The notes below the pieces were generated by a model. It did no database searches. It was not told the DNA's origin and saw only the letters and a program-made list of their open reading frames with translations. Below are positions 8,807 through 17,219 of a stretch of DNA of 64,000 bases, piece by piece; position 1 is the first letter of the stretch; the number at the start of each line of letters is the position of its first letter. A program made the position numbers and the translations under genes. This DNA comes from Rhodococcus opacus (lineage in GTDB: Bacteria; Actinomycetota; Actinomycetes; Mycobacteriales; Mycobacteriaceae), in contig NZ_JAAXPA010000019.1 in assembly GCF_012396235.1 (NCBI RefSeq), positions 62,001-126,000 on the forward strand, given 5' to 3'.

Positions 8807-10000
8807 GTGCCGCGAACGATCTCCATCCCGATGTTGTGTGTCCTGGCGTTACTGTCCGCGATCGCTCCCCTGGCCACCGACATGTATCTCCCCGGTCTCC
8901 CCCTGATGACGGAGAGCCTGAACACGTCCGCGCCGAGCGTGCAGCTGACGTTGACCACATTCATGGCCGGGCTCGGCATCGGTCAGCTCGTCGTGGGACC
9001 GCTGTCGGACGGCCTCGGGCGCCGGCGCCTGCTGATCGGCGCCACCGTCGTCACGACCCTCGCCGCGATGGCGTGCGCTCTCGCACCAACCGTCGAAACC
9101 CTCATCGCTGCACGCCTTTTCCAGGGTCTGAGCGGTGGCGCGGCGATCGTGCTCGCACGCGCCTGCATTGCCGACCGGGCCCGCGGAGACAGCGCTGCCC
9201 GGCTCTTCAGCATCATGATGATCATCGGCGGGGTCGCGCCGGTCGTCGCGCCGCTGATGGGCGGCGCCCTGCTCGGGCCGGTCGGCTGGCGAGGGATCTT
9301 CTGGGTTCTCACCGCCGCCGGTGTGGTGATGTTCGCGGGGGTGCTGATCCTGGTCCCGGAGACGCTTCCCGTGGAGAACCGGCACGGCGGCGGGCTCACT
9401 GCACTGGTCCGGAACCTGCGCTACGTCGTCGGCAACCGTGTCTATCTGGGTTACGCGTTCACGTTCATGTTCGGGTTCGTCGCGCTCTTCTCGTACATCT
9501 CCGCGTCCCCGTTCGTCGTGCAGAACGTCCTCGGGCTCAGCCCGGGGCAGTTCTCCATGGTGTTCGCGGTGAACGCGGCGGGCATGGTGGGCGCCGCGAT
9601 CGTCAACACGCGGCTCGTGGGCACATTCCATGCGCGGCAGCTGCTGGGTTTCGGGGTCACGCTGCTCCTGGCAGCGGGCGTCGTGCTGCTGCTCGCCGCG
9701 ACGCTGATCGATTCGCCGCCCTGGTGGGCGATCCTGATTCCGCTGTTCGTCTCGGTGTCGAGCATCGGTTTCGTGATGGGCAACGCGACGGCGCTGGCTC
9801 AGGGCGAGGTGACCAGGGCGTCCGGCACCGGGTCTGCGCTCCTCGGTGCCGGCCAGTTCGGCCTCGCCGCGGTGGTCTCGCCGCTCGTCGGCATCGCCGG
9901 CCCCGACACCGCGGTTCCGATGGCCGTCGCGATCCCGTCGGCGGGCGCCGTGGCGATGCTGTCACTGCTGGTGCTGACGCGGCGGACGCACATCTCGTAG
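8807..10000 (+). CDS. Bcr/CflA-family multidrug efflux MFS transporter
   Basis: A 397-aa, 12-helix proton antiporter of the Bcr/CflA (DHA1) group, which exports bicyclomycin, chloramphenicol-like drugs and other small molecules. The family opening is visible (LLSAIAPLATDMYLPGLP, with the conserved Asp in helix 1), as are motif A in loop 2-3 (GPLSDGLGRRRLLIGA) and RLFQGLSGGAAIVLARA in helix 4. GTG start with little recognisable ribosome-binding site. It is divergent from xerC (61 bp) and convergent with the siderophore-interacting gene (18 bp). It stands alone, and the substrate cannot be deduced. Confidence 0.88.
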   Translation: MPRTISIPMLCVLALLSAIAPLATDMYLPGLPLMTESLNTSAPSVQLTLTTFMAGLGIGQLVVGPLSDGLGRRRLLIGATVVTTLAAMACALAPTVETLIAARLFQGLSGGAAIVLARACIADRARGDSAARLFSIMMIIGGVAPVVAPLMGGALLGPVGWRGIFWVLTAAGVVMFAGVLILVPETLPVENRHGGGLTALVRNLRYVVGNRVYLGYAFTFMFGFVALFSYISASPFVVQNVLGLSPGQFSMVFAVNAAGMVGAAIVNTRLVGTFHARQLLGFGVTLLLAAGVVLLLAATLIDSPPWWAILIPLFVSVSSIGFVMGNATALAQGEVTRASGTGSALLGAGQFGLAAVVSPLVGIAGPDTAVPMAVAIPSAGAVAMLSLLVLTRRTHIS

Positions 10001-10018
10001 CGCGTCCGCCGCAGTGAG

Positions 10019-10804
10019 TCAGCGCGAGGCACCTTCGCTCGCGGCGAGCTCGGACTTCCACACCCGGAAGCCCTCCTCGGTGCGACCGCGACGCCAGTAA
10101 CCGGAGATCGACGCGGCCGACGCGGGAACGCCCCGTTCCTTGCGCACGTAGGAGCGCAGGTTGTGCATGACGGCCTGCGCCTCACCGTGAATGAACACCT
10201 GCGCCGTTCCGGGCAGCCATGCGGTGTCGCGCACTGCCGCGACGAGGGGTGCGTTGTCCCCCGACGCCTCTTCCCCGATCCGGTCCGACGTGTCGCCGCG
10301 GTGGATCCACGTGACGTCGACGCCCGCGGGCGAGTCGAAGGCGATTTCGTCCTCGGGGCCGGCGACCTCGATGATCACCCGTCCGACCGCCGACGGGTCC
10401 AGCTTCTCGACGGACGCCGAGATGGCGGGGATTGCGGTCTCGTCGCCCGCGAGCAGGTACCAGTCGGCTGCCGGGTCCGGCGCGAACGCGCCTCCGGGGC
10501 CGCGCAGCCGGAGGACGTCGCCGGCCGCCGCGGACGCCGCCCACGGCCCGGCGACACCGGCGTCGCCGTGCACCACGAAGTCGATGGCGATCTCACGCTT
10601 CACCGGATCCACCGACCGGATCGTGTACGTGCGTAGGGCGGGCTCTTCGGGACTTCCGAATTCGAGTTTCGCGTACGCATCGGTGAAGGCATTGGGAACG
10701 AAGCTGTCGAATCCCGGGTCGCCGAGGAATACCCGCACCATGTGCGGGGTCAGCCATTCGGTCCGGAGCACGGTCAGCGTCGCAGTCGGCTTTGCCACAG
10801 GCAT
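10019..10804 (-). CDS. siderophore-interacting protein (ViuB family ferric reductase)
   Basis: A flavin-dependent, NAD(P)H-using cytosolic ferric-siderophore reductase, which releases iron from imported siderophores. The 261-aa protein has an N-terminal FAD-binding barrel with the RTYT flavin motif at residues 58-61 followed by TIRSVD. A SIP domain follows, with LLAGDETAIPAISA and FIHGEAQAVMHNLRSYVRKE, the characteristic C-terminal signature ending in YWRRGRTEEGF. The ATG at 10804 lies directly against GGAGAG; the GTG two codons later (10798) has better spacing and may be the true start. An IdeR-type box lies just upstream. The gene sits between xerC and dprA, as viuB does in M. tuberculosis (from memory). 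Confidence 0.92.
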   Translation of the reverse strand: MPVAKPTATLTVLRTEWLTPHMVRVFLGDPGFDSFVPNAFTDAYAKLEFGSPEEPALRTYTIRSVDPVKREIAIDFVVHGDAGVAGPWAASAAAGDVLRLRGPGGAFAPDPAADWYLLAGDETAIPAISASVEKLDPSAVGRVIIEVAGPEDEIAFDSPAGVDVTWIHRGDTSDRIGEEASGDNAPLVAAVRDTAWLPGTAQVFIHGEAQAVMHNLRSYVRKERGVPASAASISGYWRRGRTEEGFRVWKSELAASEGASR

Positions 10805-10821
10805 CTCTCCAATGAACTCAA

Positions 10822-10840
10822 GTTGGTTAGTGTTACCTAA
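10822..10840 (-). promoter_or_regulatory. IdeR/DtxR-type iron box
   Basis: On the minus strand the 19 bases read TTAGGTAACACTAACCAAC. Against the IdeR/DtxR consensus (TTAGGTTAGGCTAACCTAA) 14 of 19 positions match, including both TTAGGT and CTAACC half-sites. It lies about 18-36 bp upstream of the siderophore-interacting gene start, so iron-loaded IdeR should repress transcription. The motif is seen; repression is inferred from the known regulator. Confidence 0.75.
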
Positions 10841-10870
10841 CTACGGTACAGGAGTGACTGCCGACGGCAG

Positions 10871-11592
10871 TCAGAGCGGAATCAGGTGGTGCTTCTGCTC
10901 GCCGCGGGCGGAGCGCTTGGCGTTTGTCGCGGAGCAACGTCAGCGCCCGCCGGATCTCGAGCCGGGTGGCGGACGGTTCGATCACCGCGTCGATGTAGCC
11001 GCGCTCGGCGGCCGAATACGGTGTCGCGACGTTCTCGTTGTAGGCGTCGACGAGTTGCTGCCCCATCGCGTCCTGTTCCACGCCTGGCGGCTTCGAGCTC
11101 GCGGTGGCAGAGGAGACTGATCGCCGCCTCGGCGCCCATGACCGCGATGCGTGCGGTCGGTGTGTCGATGACGAACGCGAGGGGAATCTCGTAGGCGTTG
11201 CAGATCCGCACGAAGCGGGCCGCATTGTCTGCGCCGACCTGATCCAGTGCCCCACTGAGGAATTGCGGCTGGTTGGCCACGACTCCGACGGATCGCCCGT
11301 CCACCCGGGAGAATCCGGTGATCACGTTCGGTGCCGTCTGCGCGGCGAGTTCGTGAAAGTCACCGTCGTCGCAAATGTTCAGCAGCAGGTCGTGCATGTC
11401 GTAGGCGGCGTTGTCGGCGTCCGGCATGAACTCGTTCAACGCCAGATCGTTGTCGGTGATCTCGGGTTCGAGGCCCGGGTTCACGATCGGCGCTTCTTCG
11501 TGCCTGCTGGCCGGGAGGAAGCCGAGATACTCCCGCACCCACGCGAACGCCGCCTCTTCGCTCGGCGCGACGTGGTGGACGTTCCCTCCTCG
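10871..11592 (-). pseudogene. decayed acyl-CoA carboxylase beta-subunit (accD) remnant
   Basis: The minus strand carries recognisable pieces of a biotin-dependent carboxylase carboxyltransferase subunit, in order but broken. It lacks roughly the first third. The first homologous stretch starts at about 11590 (VHHVAPSEEAAFAW) and runs through SRVDGRSVGVVANQPQFLSG and IPLAFVIDTP. That joins directly to TARIAVMGAEAAISLL, so about 65-70 residues (oxyanion/active-site region) are deleted. Near 11095 the frame shifts to read MGQQLVDAYNENVATPYSAA and RGYIDAV. A second shift near the end restores an accD-like C-terminus (HHLIPL, stop at 10871-10873). A functional enzyme is impossible. No transposase is nearby to explain the loss. 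Confidence 0.85.
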
Positions 11593-11943
11593 AGACGCAC
11601 CCTCGAGTGGACTGCACTCGCGGCGCGCCGGTAGTTGCCTCACCGGAGACCGTACGTGCACCGACCCGGCGCTGCATCGGTGAACCGACTGGAGGCGCTG
11701 TGAGGAGGTAGTAGCTCCGCTACGAGCCGGAAGCGATCAACAGGCTCAACACCTGCGCGACGAAGTTCCGCCACAAGTCCTCGGCTGACCCCATATCTCA
11801 CTCCTTCGTGTGGTTGTGAGGTGCGTTCTACGAAAGTTTCTACCCCAACATGTCGTCGATGGGTCGCTTCGACTCGCACTTCGGACTTCCGAGCACGATG
11901 AAGTGCGCGCCGGGCGGACTCTCGATGGGATCGGCCTCAGGTG
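11593..11943. other. non-coding or decayed stretch between the accD remnant and dprA
   Basis: About 350 bp without a convincing gene. It holds a 24-codon minus-strand reading frame with a good ribosome-binding site (11720-11794, listed separately) and a 40-codon minus-strand frame (11840-11962) that overlaps the dprA end and has no obvious homolog. A short GTAGC/GCTAC inverted repeat lies at about 11710-11722. Given the adjacent pseudogene, it is probably scar tissue from a rearrangement. Confidence 0.5.
11720..11794 (-). CDS. possible 24-aa small protein
   Basis: Starts ATG GGG TCA GCC, preceded by GAAGGAGTGAGAT, a near-ideal Shine-Dalgarno at good spacing. The peptide has a short polar N-terminus (MGSAEDLWRN) and a hydrophobic half (FVAQVLSLLIASGS) that could form one amphipathic or membrane-seeking helix. 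I recognise no family. It sits upstream of the accD pseudogene on the same strand, so it could be a leader peptide, a small membrane protein or a chance frame. Confidence 0.3.
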   Translation of the reverse strand: MGSAEDLWRNFVAQVLSLLIASGS

Positions 11944-13098
11944 TCACCTCTGCCGTGACCATCCGGTGTCGTCTGATCCGACGAAGCCCTCCATCTCCAA
12001 TAACGGCAGCACGGCCCGAACCTGCTCCACCGCGACGCCGGACAGTTCGGACAACTCCCGGACCCCACGCGGCCCGACCGCAGGCAACGCCTCGTACACC
12101 AGCAGGGCAGCACCGGACAGCGCATCGAGATCGCGGACCACGTCGAGGCCTTCCCGCAGCCCGATCGGCCCGGCTTCCTCCACCACGTCACCGGCATTCG
12201 CGACCAACCGCGCCTCCCCTTCCCGAATCATCCGATTGCATCCCATCGACGACGCCGACGTCACCGGCCCCGGTACCGCCATCACCGGACGCCCCAGTTT
12301 GCGGGCCCAACTCGCCGTGTTCCGCGCGCCACTGCGCCACCCCGCCTCCACCACGACCAGCCCGTCGGACAGGCTCGCCACCAAACGATTCCTCGCCAGA
12401 AACCGATGCTTCGCCGGTGTCGTGCCCGGCGCGTACTCACTGATCACCGCACCGTTCTGCGCGATCTGCCGCAGCATGCGCGCATGCCCCGCCGGGTACG
12501 CACGATCCACACCACACGCCAGCACCGCGACCGTCAGCCCCCCGACACCCAACGCCGCACGATGCGCGGCACCATCGACCCCGAACGCCGCACCCGACAC
12601 GATCGTCCACCCGTCGGCGGCGAGATCACCGGAAATCTCCGCAGTCACGTGCTCGCCGTATCCACTCGCCGCCCGCGTCCCCACGATCGAGATCGCCCGA
12701 TCGGTCAATTCGGCCACCGGCCGCGAACCGAGCACCCACAACGCCAACGGCGGGCCCTCGTCCCGCGACCGGGACAGATTCCCGAAACCGAGAAACCGCC
12801 ACTGCGGCCACTCGTCGTCGTCCGGCGTCACGAGCCGGCCACCCATCCCCGCCACCAGTTCGAGATCGTGTGCGGCGGTATCCACATGTGCCCGGGCAAT
12901 CGTGCGCTCCCCCAGCATCTCCGACAGGTCCCGCTCCCGCACGGCACGCGCAGCCTCCTCCGGACCCACCTCCTCCACGAGCCGCGACAGCGCCGGGCAC
13001 GGCCCCTGAACCACCTTCGACAGATACGCCCACGCCAACCGCCGCGGATCCTGAACCCCACTCGGATCGCTTGCACCACTCCGACTTTCCACCGTCAC
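11944..13098 (-). CDS. dprA: DNA-processing protein DprA/Smf
   Basis: DprA binds incoming single-stranded DNA and loads RecA during transformation; its role in non-competent actinobacteria is unclear. The 384-aa protein has an N-terminal helical region and a Rossmann-like DprA core with SIVGTRAASGYG (137-148), SGAAFGVDGAAHR (168-180) and VLACGVDRAYPAGH. A C-terminal winged-helix segment (about 320-375) follows, ending VGSDDTGWSRQR. GTG start overlapping the yifB stop by 4 bp, indicating translational coupling in a yraN-yifB-dprA operon. Confidence 0.94.
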   Translation of the reverse strand: MTVESRSGASDPSGVQDPRRLAWAYLSKVVQGPCPALSRLVEEVGPEEAARAVRERDLSEMLGERTIARAHVDTAAHDLELVAGMGGRLVTPDDDEWPQWRFLGFGNLSRSRDEGPPLALWVLGSRPVAELTDRAISIVGTRAASGYGEHVTAEISGDLAADGWTIVSGAAFGVDGAAHRAALGVGGLTVAVLACGVDRAYPAGHARMLRQIAQNGAVISEYAPGTTPAKHRFLARNRLVASLSDGLVVVEAGWRSGARNTASWARKLGRPVMAVPGPVTSASSMGCNRMIREGEARLVANAGDVVEEAGPIGLREGLDVVRDLDALSGAALLVYEALPAVGPRGVRELSELSGVAVEQVRAVLPLLEMEGFVGSDDTGWSRQR

Positions 13099-14603
13099 TG
13101 AAAGCTCCGATCACGAAATCCCAACGCGGTGACCACCTGCTCCGGGCCCGGCATGTCGAGCCCCGCCAGATCGCCCACCGTCCAGGCCACACGCAACGCC
13201 CGATCGGCGCCTCGGGCCGTGATCAGTCCCTTCCGCAGCGCTCGCTCCACCGGCGCCAGCGCGGGCCGCGCCAACCGGAACTTCTGCCGCAGGGCCGGTC
13301 CGGGCACCTCCGCGTTGGTGCGCCACCCGTAGTCGCTCCACCGCTCGCCGGCGGCGGCCCGCGCCTCGGCCACCCGCTGCCGGACGTCCTCGGTGCTCTC
13401 ACCGACCTCGTCGATGAACGCCCCGGTCGCGACGGCCTGCATCCGCACCCGCAGATCCACCCGATCCATCAACGGTCCCGACAGCTTCCCGAGGTAGCGT
13501 CGCCGGGCGGTCGGCGCGCACACGCAGTCGGCCTCCCGCGCGGGCGCGCACGGGCAGGGATTGGCCGCGAGGATCAGCTGGAAGCGCGCCGGATAGCGGG
13601 CGACCCCGTCCCGGCGCGCGATACGCACCTCCCCGTCCTCGAGCGGGGTCCGCAGGGCTTCGAGGACCTTGGTTCCGATCTCGGCGCACTCGTCGAGAAA
13701 CAGCACCCCACGGTGGGCGCGACTGACGGCGCCGGGCTTCGCGACACCGCTTCCGCCGCCGACGAGCGCGCTCACGGACGCGGTGTGGTGCGGTGCGATG
13801 AACGGCGGCACGTCGATGAGGGGACGCTCGGGCGGCAGGAGCCCGGCCACGGAGTGGATGGCAGTCACCTCGAGCGATTCACTCTCGGTCAGCGGGGGCA
13901 GAACGCCGGGAAGTCGTTGCGCCAGCATCGTCTTCCCCACGCCGGGTGGGCCGGTGAGCATCAGGTGGTGCGCTCCCGCCGCCGCCACCTCGATGGCCCA
14001 GCGCGCCTCGGCCTGACCCACCACCTCACTCAGATCGGCGCGCACCGGTTGCGCGACCCACTGGGCCGGCTCCGGGTACTCGAGATCGCGCTCCTCCCGC
14101 AGCCACGCGATCGCCGCCCTCAGATCGTGCGCGCCGAGCACCTCGACACCACCGACGAGTCCCGCCTCGGGCAGCGACTGCACCGGGACCACCACCGTCG
14201 CCCACCCCGCATTCTTCGCCGCGAGCACCGCGGGCAGGATCCCGCGCACCGACCGGAGCCGCCCGTCCAGCGCCAGTTCTCCGAGCAGAACGGTCTCGCG
14301 CAGCCGCTGCCGCTTCACCTGCTTGGCCGCGTCCAGCACGGCAGCGACGAGCGCGAGATCGTAGACCGACCCGACCTTCGGCAGCGTCGCCGGCGACAAC
14401 GCGAGGATCACCTTCGAATCCGGCCACTCCTCGCCCGAATTCGCCACGGCAGCCCTGATCCGGTCCCGAGCCTCCTGCAGCGCAGTGTCCGGCAGCCCGA
14501 CCAGATGCACCGCGGGTAGCCCGCGGCCGATATCGGCCTCGATCTCGACCAGTTGACCGTCGACCCCGGTCACCGCCACCGAATGTGCTCGCCCCAGTGC
14601 CAT
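13095..14603 (-). CDS. YifB/ComM-type Mg-chelatase-like AAA+ ATPase
   Basis: A 502-aa ComM-like helicase/ATPase; in other bacteria ComM promotes branch migration during natural transformation. The true start is ATG 14603 (MALGRAHSVAVTGVDG), overlapping the yraN stop by one base. An N-terminal Lon-like fold carries LVGLPDTALQEARDRI. The AAA+ core has Walker A GPPGVGKT (218-225) and Walker B RGVLFLDECAEIG. A four-Cys zinc-like motif lies in ANPCPCAPAREADCVC. The C-terminal Mg-chelatase domain ends with RVAWTVGDLAGLDMPG. Coupled with dprA, consistent with a shared DNA-processing job. Confidence 0.92.
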   Translation of the reverse strand: MALGRAHSVAVTGVDGQLVEIEADIGRGLPAVHLVGLPDTALQEARDRIRAAVANSGEEWPDSKVILALSPATLPKVGSVYDLALVAAVLDAAKQVKRQRLRETVLLGELALDGRLRSVRGILPAVLAAKNAGWATVVVPVQSLPEAGLVGGVEVLGAHDLRAAIAWLREERDLEYPEPAQWVAQPVRADLSEVVGQAEARWAIEVAAAGAHHLMLTGPPGVGKTMLAQRLPGVLPPLTESESLEVTAIHSVAGLLPPERPLIDVPPFIAPHHTASVSALVGGGSGVAKPGAVSRAHRGVLFLDECAEIGTKVLEALRTPLEDGEVRIARRDGVARYPARFQLILAANPCPCAPAREADCVCAPTARRRYLGKLSGPLMDRVDLRVRMQAVATGAFIDEVGESTEDVRQRVAEARAAAGERWSDYGWRTNAEVPGPALRQKFRLARPALAPVERALRKGLITARGADRALRVAWTVGDLAGLDMPGPEQVVTALGFRDRSFQ

Positions 14604-14959
14604 CAGAACGCATCCCGGACGTGTTCGATCTGGGGCTGCGGACCGTGCCCGATCATGATCGCGACCACGTCGAACCGCACCCGCGACCAGTGCCGGCCCG
14701 AGTCCCGCAGCCACTCCACGGCCAACAGGCGGATCCTGCGCTGTTTCGAGAACGTCACCGCTTCGGCCGGGCTGCCGTATCCCAGGCCGCGCCGTGTCTT
14801 CACCTCCACGAACACGAGCCAGTCTCCCTCTGCTGCAATGAGATCGACTTCCCCGTATCGGGATCGCCAGTTTCGGTCGACGATCTCCATGCCCGCCTCG
14901 GTGAGATACCGGGCGGCCAGATCCTCCCCATGTGCTCCAAGCGCGAGATTGTGCGCCAC
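14603..14959 (-). CDS. UPF0102 / YraN family endonuclease-like protein
   Basis: A 118-aa protein with a restriction-endonuclease-like fold. I place the start at GTG 14959 (MAHNLALGAHGEDLAARYL), because GGAGG lies 5 bases upstream and the family begins about 7 residues before LGAHGE; an in-frame GTG at 14971 is the alternative. The PD-(D/E)XK-like residues are visible: RYGEVDLIA (E37, D39) and VFVEVKTR (E52, K54). Its biochemical role is not established. It is the first gene of the coupled yraN-yifB-dprA group. Confidence 0.88.
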   Translation of the reverse strand: MAHNLALGAHGEDLAARYLTEAGMEIVDRNWRSRYGEVDLIAAEGDWLVFVEVKTRRGLGYGSPAEAVTFSKQRRIRLLAVEWLRDSGRHWSRVRFDVVAIMIGHGPQPQIEHVRDAF

Positions 14960-15168
14960 AGCAGCCTCCACCCCGTCCCCCGGCGGCCCACCGATGCGAA
15001 CCGCGCCTCTCGCACCACCGTGCCCGACCCGATTCCGGGAAGAGGCACTCGAACTGGGCGAACGAACTGGGCTGTGCATGAAGTGCACGTTGTGGACAAC
15101 TCGGCACTCCGCGGCCCGCGATCACCCCATAGGCCCAGGCCAGGGCTGTCAAGCCTGAAATCGGACAG

Positions 15169-16041
15169 TCAGCCGAGCGCAGGCATCCATCGGCGCGCGA
15201 GAGCCGCCACCCAGTCGGCGGCCTCACCGGGATCCCCGGGTGGCGACTCGACGAGGACGAGTTCGTCGACTCCCGCATCGACCAGCGACTCGACGTCGGA
15301 GGGGTCCACCTCCCGGAGGGCGACGGCGAGGCGCAACTCCTCGGCGTCGCGCCCCGCGTCCCGGCACAGTGCGTGGATCGTCCGGATCCGTTCGGTGACG
15401 GCGTCGACGCCGTCCAGGTTGAACCCGTACCAGCCGTCGCCCCACGCCGCGACCCGGCGGAGCGCGGCGTCGCTGTTGCCCCCGAGCACGACCGGAATCC
15501 GGCGATCGCGCACGGGTTTCGGATTGACCCGCACCGAGTCGACACGGACGAACTCACCCTCGAACGTCGCGACGTCGTCACGCCACAGCGAGCGCATCGC
15601 CGCGACGTACTCGGCCGCCCGCGCGCCACGGCCTTCGAACGGAATGCCGAGCGCAGCGAATTCTTCCCTGGACCAGCCGATCCCCACGCCGAGCGTCAGC
15701 CGGCCACCACTCATCAGATCCAACGTGGCCGCCTGCTTGGCCATGAGGACGGGATTGTGTTCGGGCAGCAGCAGCACACCGGTGGCGACGCCGATAGTGT
15801 GGGTGGCAGCGGCGGCGAAGCTCAGCCCGATCATCGGGTCGAGCCAATCCGCGACGGCGGGGACCGCGATCCGGCCGTCGTCCGCGTACGGATACCGCGA
15901 CTCCGACCGGTCCACCATCACGACGTGCTCGCCGGCCCACAGCGTGGCGAATCCGCTGTTCTCGGCGGCAACCGCGACCGAGTCGATCACCGCGCGACGA
16001 GCGCCGGTGCCGATCCCGAGTGCGTGCAACCCGAGGCGCAT
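15169..16041 (-). CDS. LLM-class F420-dependent oxidoreductase
   Basis: A 290-aa luciferase-like TIM-barrel oxidoreductase, expected to use the deazaflavin F420, which rhodococci make. Typical motifs are GFATLWAGEHVVM near residue 31, GVATGVLLLPEHNPVLMAKQ, LDLMSGGRLTLGVGIGWSREEF, and PVVLGGNSDAALRRVA. Substrate unknown; family members act on alcohols, sugar phosphates, lipids or xenobiotics. Position beside xerC/dprA is conserved with mycobacteria (from memory). About 200 bp from yraN; likely its own transcript. Confidence 0.87.
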   Translation of the reverse strand: MRLGLHALGIGTGARRAVIDSVAVAAENSGFATLWAGEHVVMVDRSESRYPYADDGRIAVPAVADWLDPMIGLSFAAAATHTIGVATGVLLLPEHNPVLMAKQAATLDLMSGGRLTLGVGIGWSREEFAALGIPFEGRGARAAEYVAAMRSLWRDDVATFEGEFVRVDSVRVNPKPVRDRRIPVVLGGNSDAALRRVAAWGDGWYGFNLDGVDAVTERIRTIHALCRDAGRDAEELRLAVALREVDPSDVESLVDAGVDELVLVESPPGDPGEAADWVAALARRWMPALG

Positions 16042-16094
16042 CGGCTGATCGTCTCACAGTTGCCCGGCCCACGTGACTCGCTTCCGGCACGCTC

Positions 16095-16997
16095 CTATCC
16101 GCGGACGTCGAGGCTGCGGGCGTAGTGCTCCTTGAACACCTCGAGATGCGTCCAGGTCTCCAGGGCCCTCACTCCGTCGATCGTCCGGATGTGCTCGGCG
16201 AGAGAGTAGAGGTCACCCGACGAATCGGCGGCGACCGTTCCGATCAGGTCGAATCGGCCGAGTGTGCGCGCCAGGAACTCGATACCCGGCAGAGCCTCGA
16301 TCTGCGCGCACGCCTCCCGGTCCCGCGATCCGAGGCTGACGCCGATGCCCATGGCGAGTGTTCTGCCGCCGCCGCGGCGCTTCACGACGGCTCCGACGCG
16401 CAACGCGGTGCTGTCGATCAGATGGTTCACTCGATTCCGCGCCGCACTGGGCGAGAGCCCGGTGCGTTCGGCCAGTTCCAGAAACGGCATCCGCCCGTTC
16501 CTTTCCAGCAACTCGATGAGCGCGACGTCTTTCGCGTCCAGTCGAACATCGGCGCGCAATGCGCTCTTGGGCATGAAGATTCCCTTGATGACATCGGCGT
16601 AGAACAGCGTGTTGACGGTGCGGACACCGGGTTCCGCACGGATCGCGGCGATGGCGTCGTAGAGGTCCTGCTGGCTGGGGACGCGCAGCTCGGCGATGAT
16701 GTTGTACTGCCCGCTCACCGCGGAAATGTAGACGGCCGCCTCCGACGCGCAGAGCGCCTCGGCCACGGGACCCACCGGACCCGACACGGCGACGGACACG
16801 TGAGCCATCGCCTTGAGGCCCAGCAACTCGGGATGGGCGACGGCAACGACGCTCACCGTGCCGGTGTCGAGCAGCGTCTGCACGCGCGTGGACACCGCGG
16901 CACGGGGTGCGCCCACGGTCGCGGCGAGCTCCCGATAAGTCGCACGACCATTCGACTGCAACGCCGCGATGAGCTTGGAATCCAGTTCGACACTCAT
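16095..16997 (-). CDS. two-domain Lrp/AsnC-family transcriptional regulator
   Basis: A 300-aa regulator that contains two complete Lrp/AsnC units in tandem, twice the usual length of about 150. Unit 1 has an HTH (LIAALQSNGRATYRELAATV, residues about 8-28) and an effector (RAM) domain around VYISAVSGQYNIIAELRV. Unit 2 repeats this, with LIELLERNGRMPFLELAERT and a RAM domain around FLARTLGRFDLIGTVAADSS. Start at ATG 16997; the ribosome-binding site is weak. It is divergent from the amidohydrolase/MHS transporter pair, so it probably controls them in response to an amino acid or related ligand. Confidence 0.9.
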   Translation of the reverse strand: MSVELDSKLIAALQSNGRATYRELAATVGAPRAAVSTRVQTLLDTGTVSVVAVAHPELLGLKAMAHVSVAVSGPVGPVAEALCASEAAVYISAVSGQYNIIAELRVPSQQDLYDAIAAIRAEPGVRTVNTLFYADVIKGIFMPKSALRADVRLDAKDVALIELLERNGRMPFLELAERTGLSPSAARNRVNHLIDSTALRVGAVVKRRGGGRTLAMGIGVSLGSRDREACAQIEALPGIEFLARTLGRFDLIGTVAADSSGDLYSLAEHIRTIDGVRALETWTHLEVFKEHYARSLDVRG

Positions 16998-17062
16998 GAT
17001 GCCCCGAGATTGCTCGATTTCTTTCTGCACTCCCGACAGAGAAGAAGAATCGCACACATTGC

Positions 17063-17089
17063 CAGATTCTGCGAATCGGTGCGAATCTG
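17063..17089. promoter_or_regulatory. candidate operator in the divergent AsnC/amidohydrolase promoter region
   Basis: The 222-bp gap between the divergent genes is AT-richer than its surroundings. It contains CAGATTC (17063-17069) and its inverse GAATCTG (17083-17089), spaced by 13 bp, with an internal direct repeat of TGCGAATC. Lrp/AsnC proteins bind such imperfect dyads. The match to a specific consensus is not strong enough to name; the location supports it as the regulator's own site. Confidence 0.4.
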
Positions 17090-17219
17090 CTCGAAAAGCT
17101 GAACACATTTGTCGTGTACCGCTTGGTCCGGAATTTTGATGTATTGCGCAGCCGCTGGTCAGGGCGTAATTTTCCCTCCCAGCCGAACGTGACCCACACC
17201 ACCATCGTGAAGGATCCCC

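Noticed and set aside
8807..10000. Bcr/CflA pump as a recent mobile insertion between xerC and viuB
   Set aside because: No flanking repeats, integrase or compositional break is visible; gene gain without mobile DNA is equally likely.
11640..11879. 79-codon minus-strand frame upstream of the accD remnant
   Set aside because: No recognisable domain, no ribosome-binding site, atypical composition; it overlaps the small ORF with the better ribosome-binding site.
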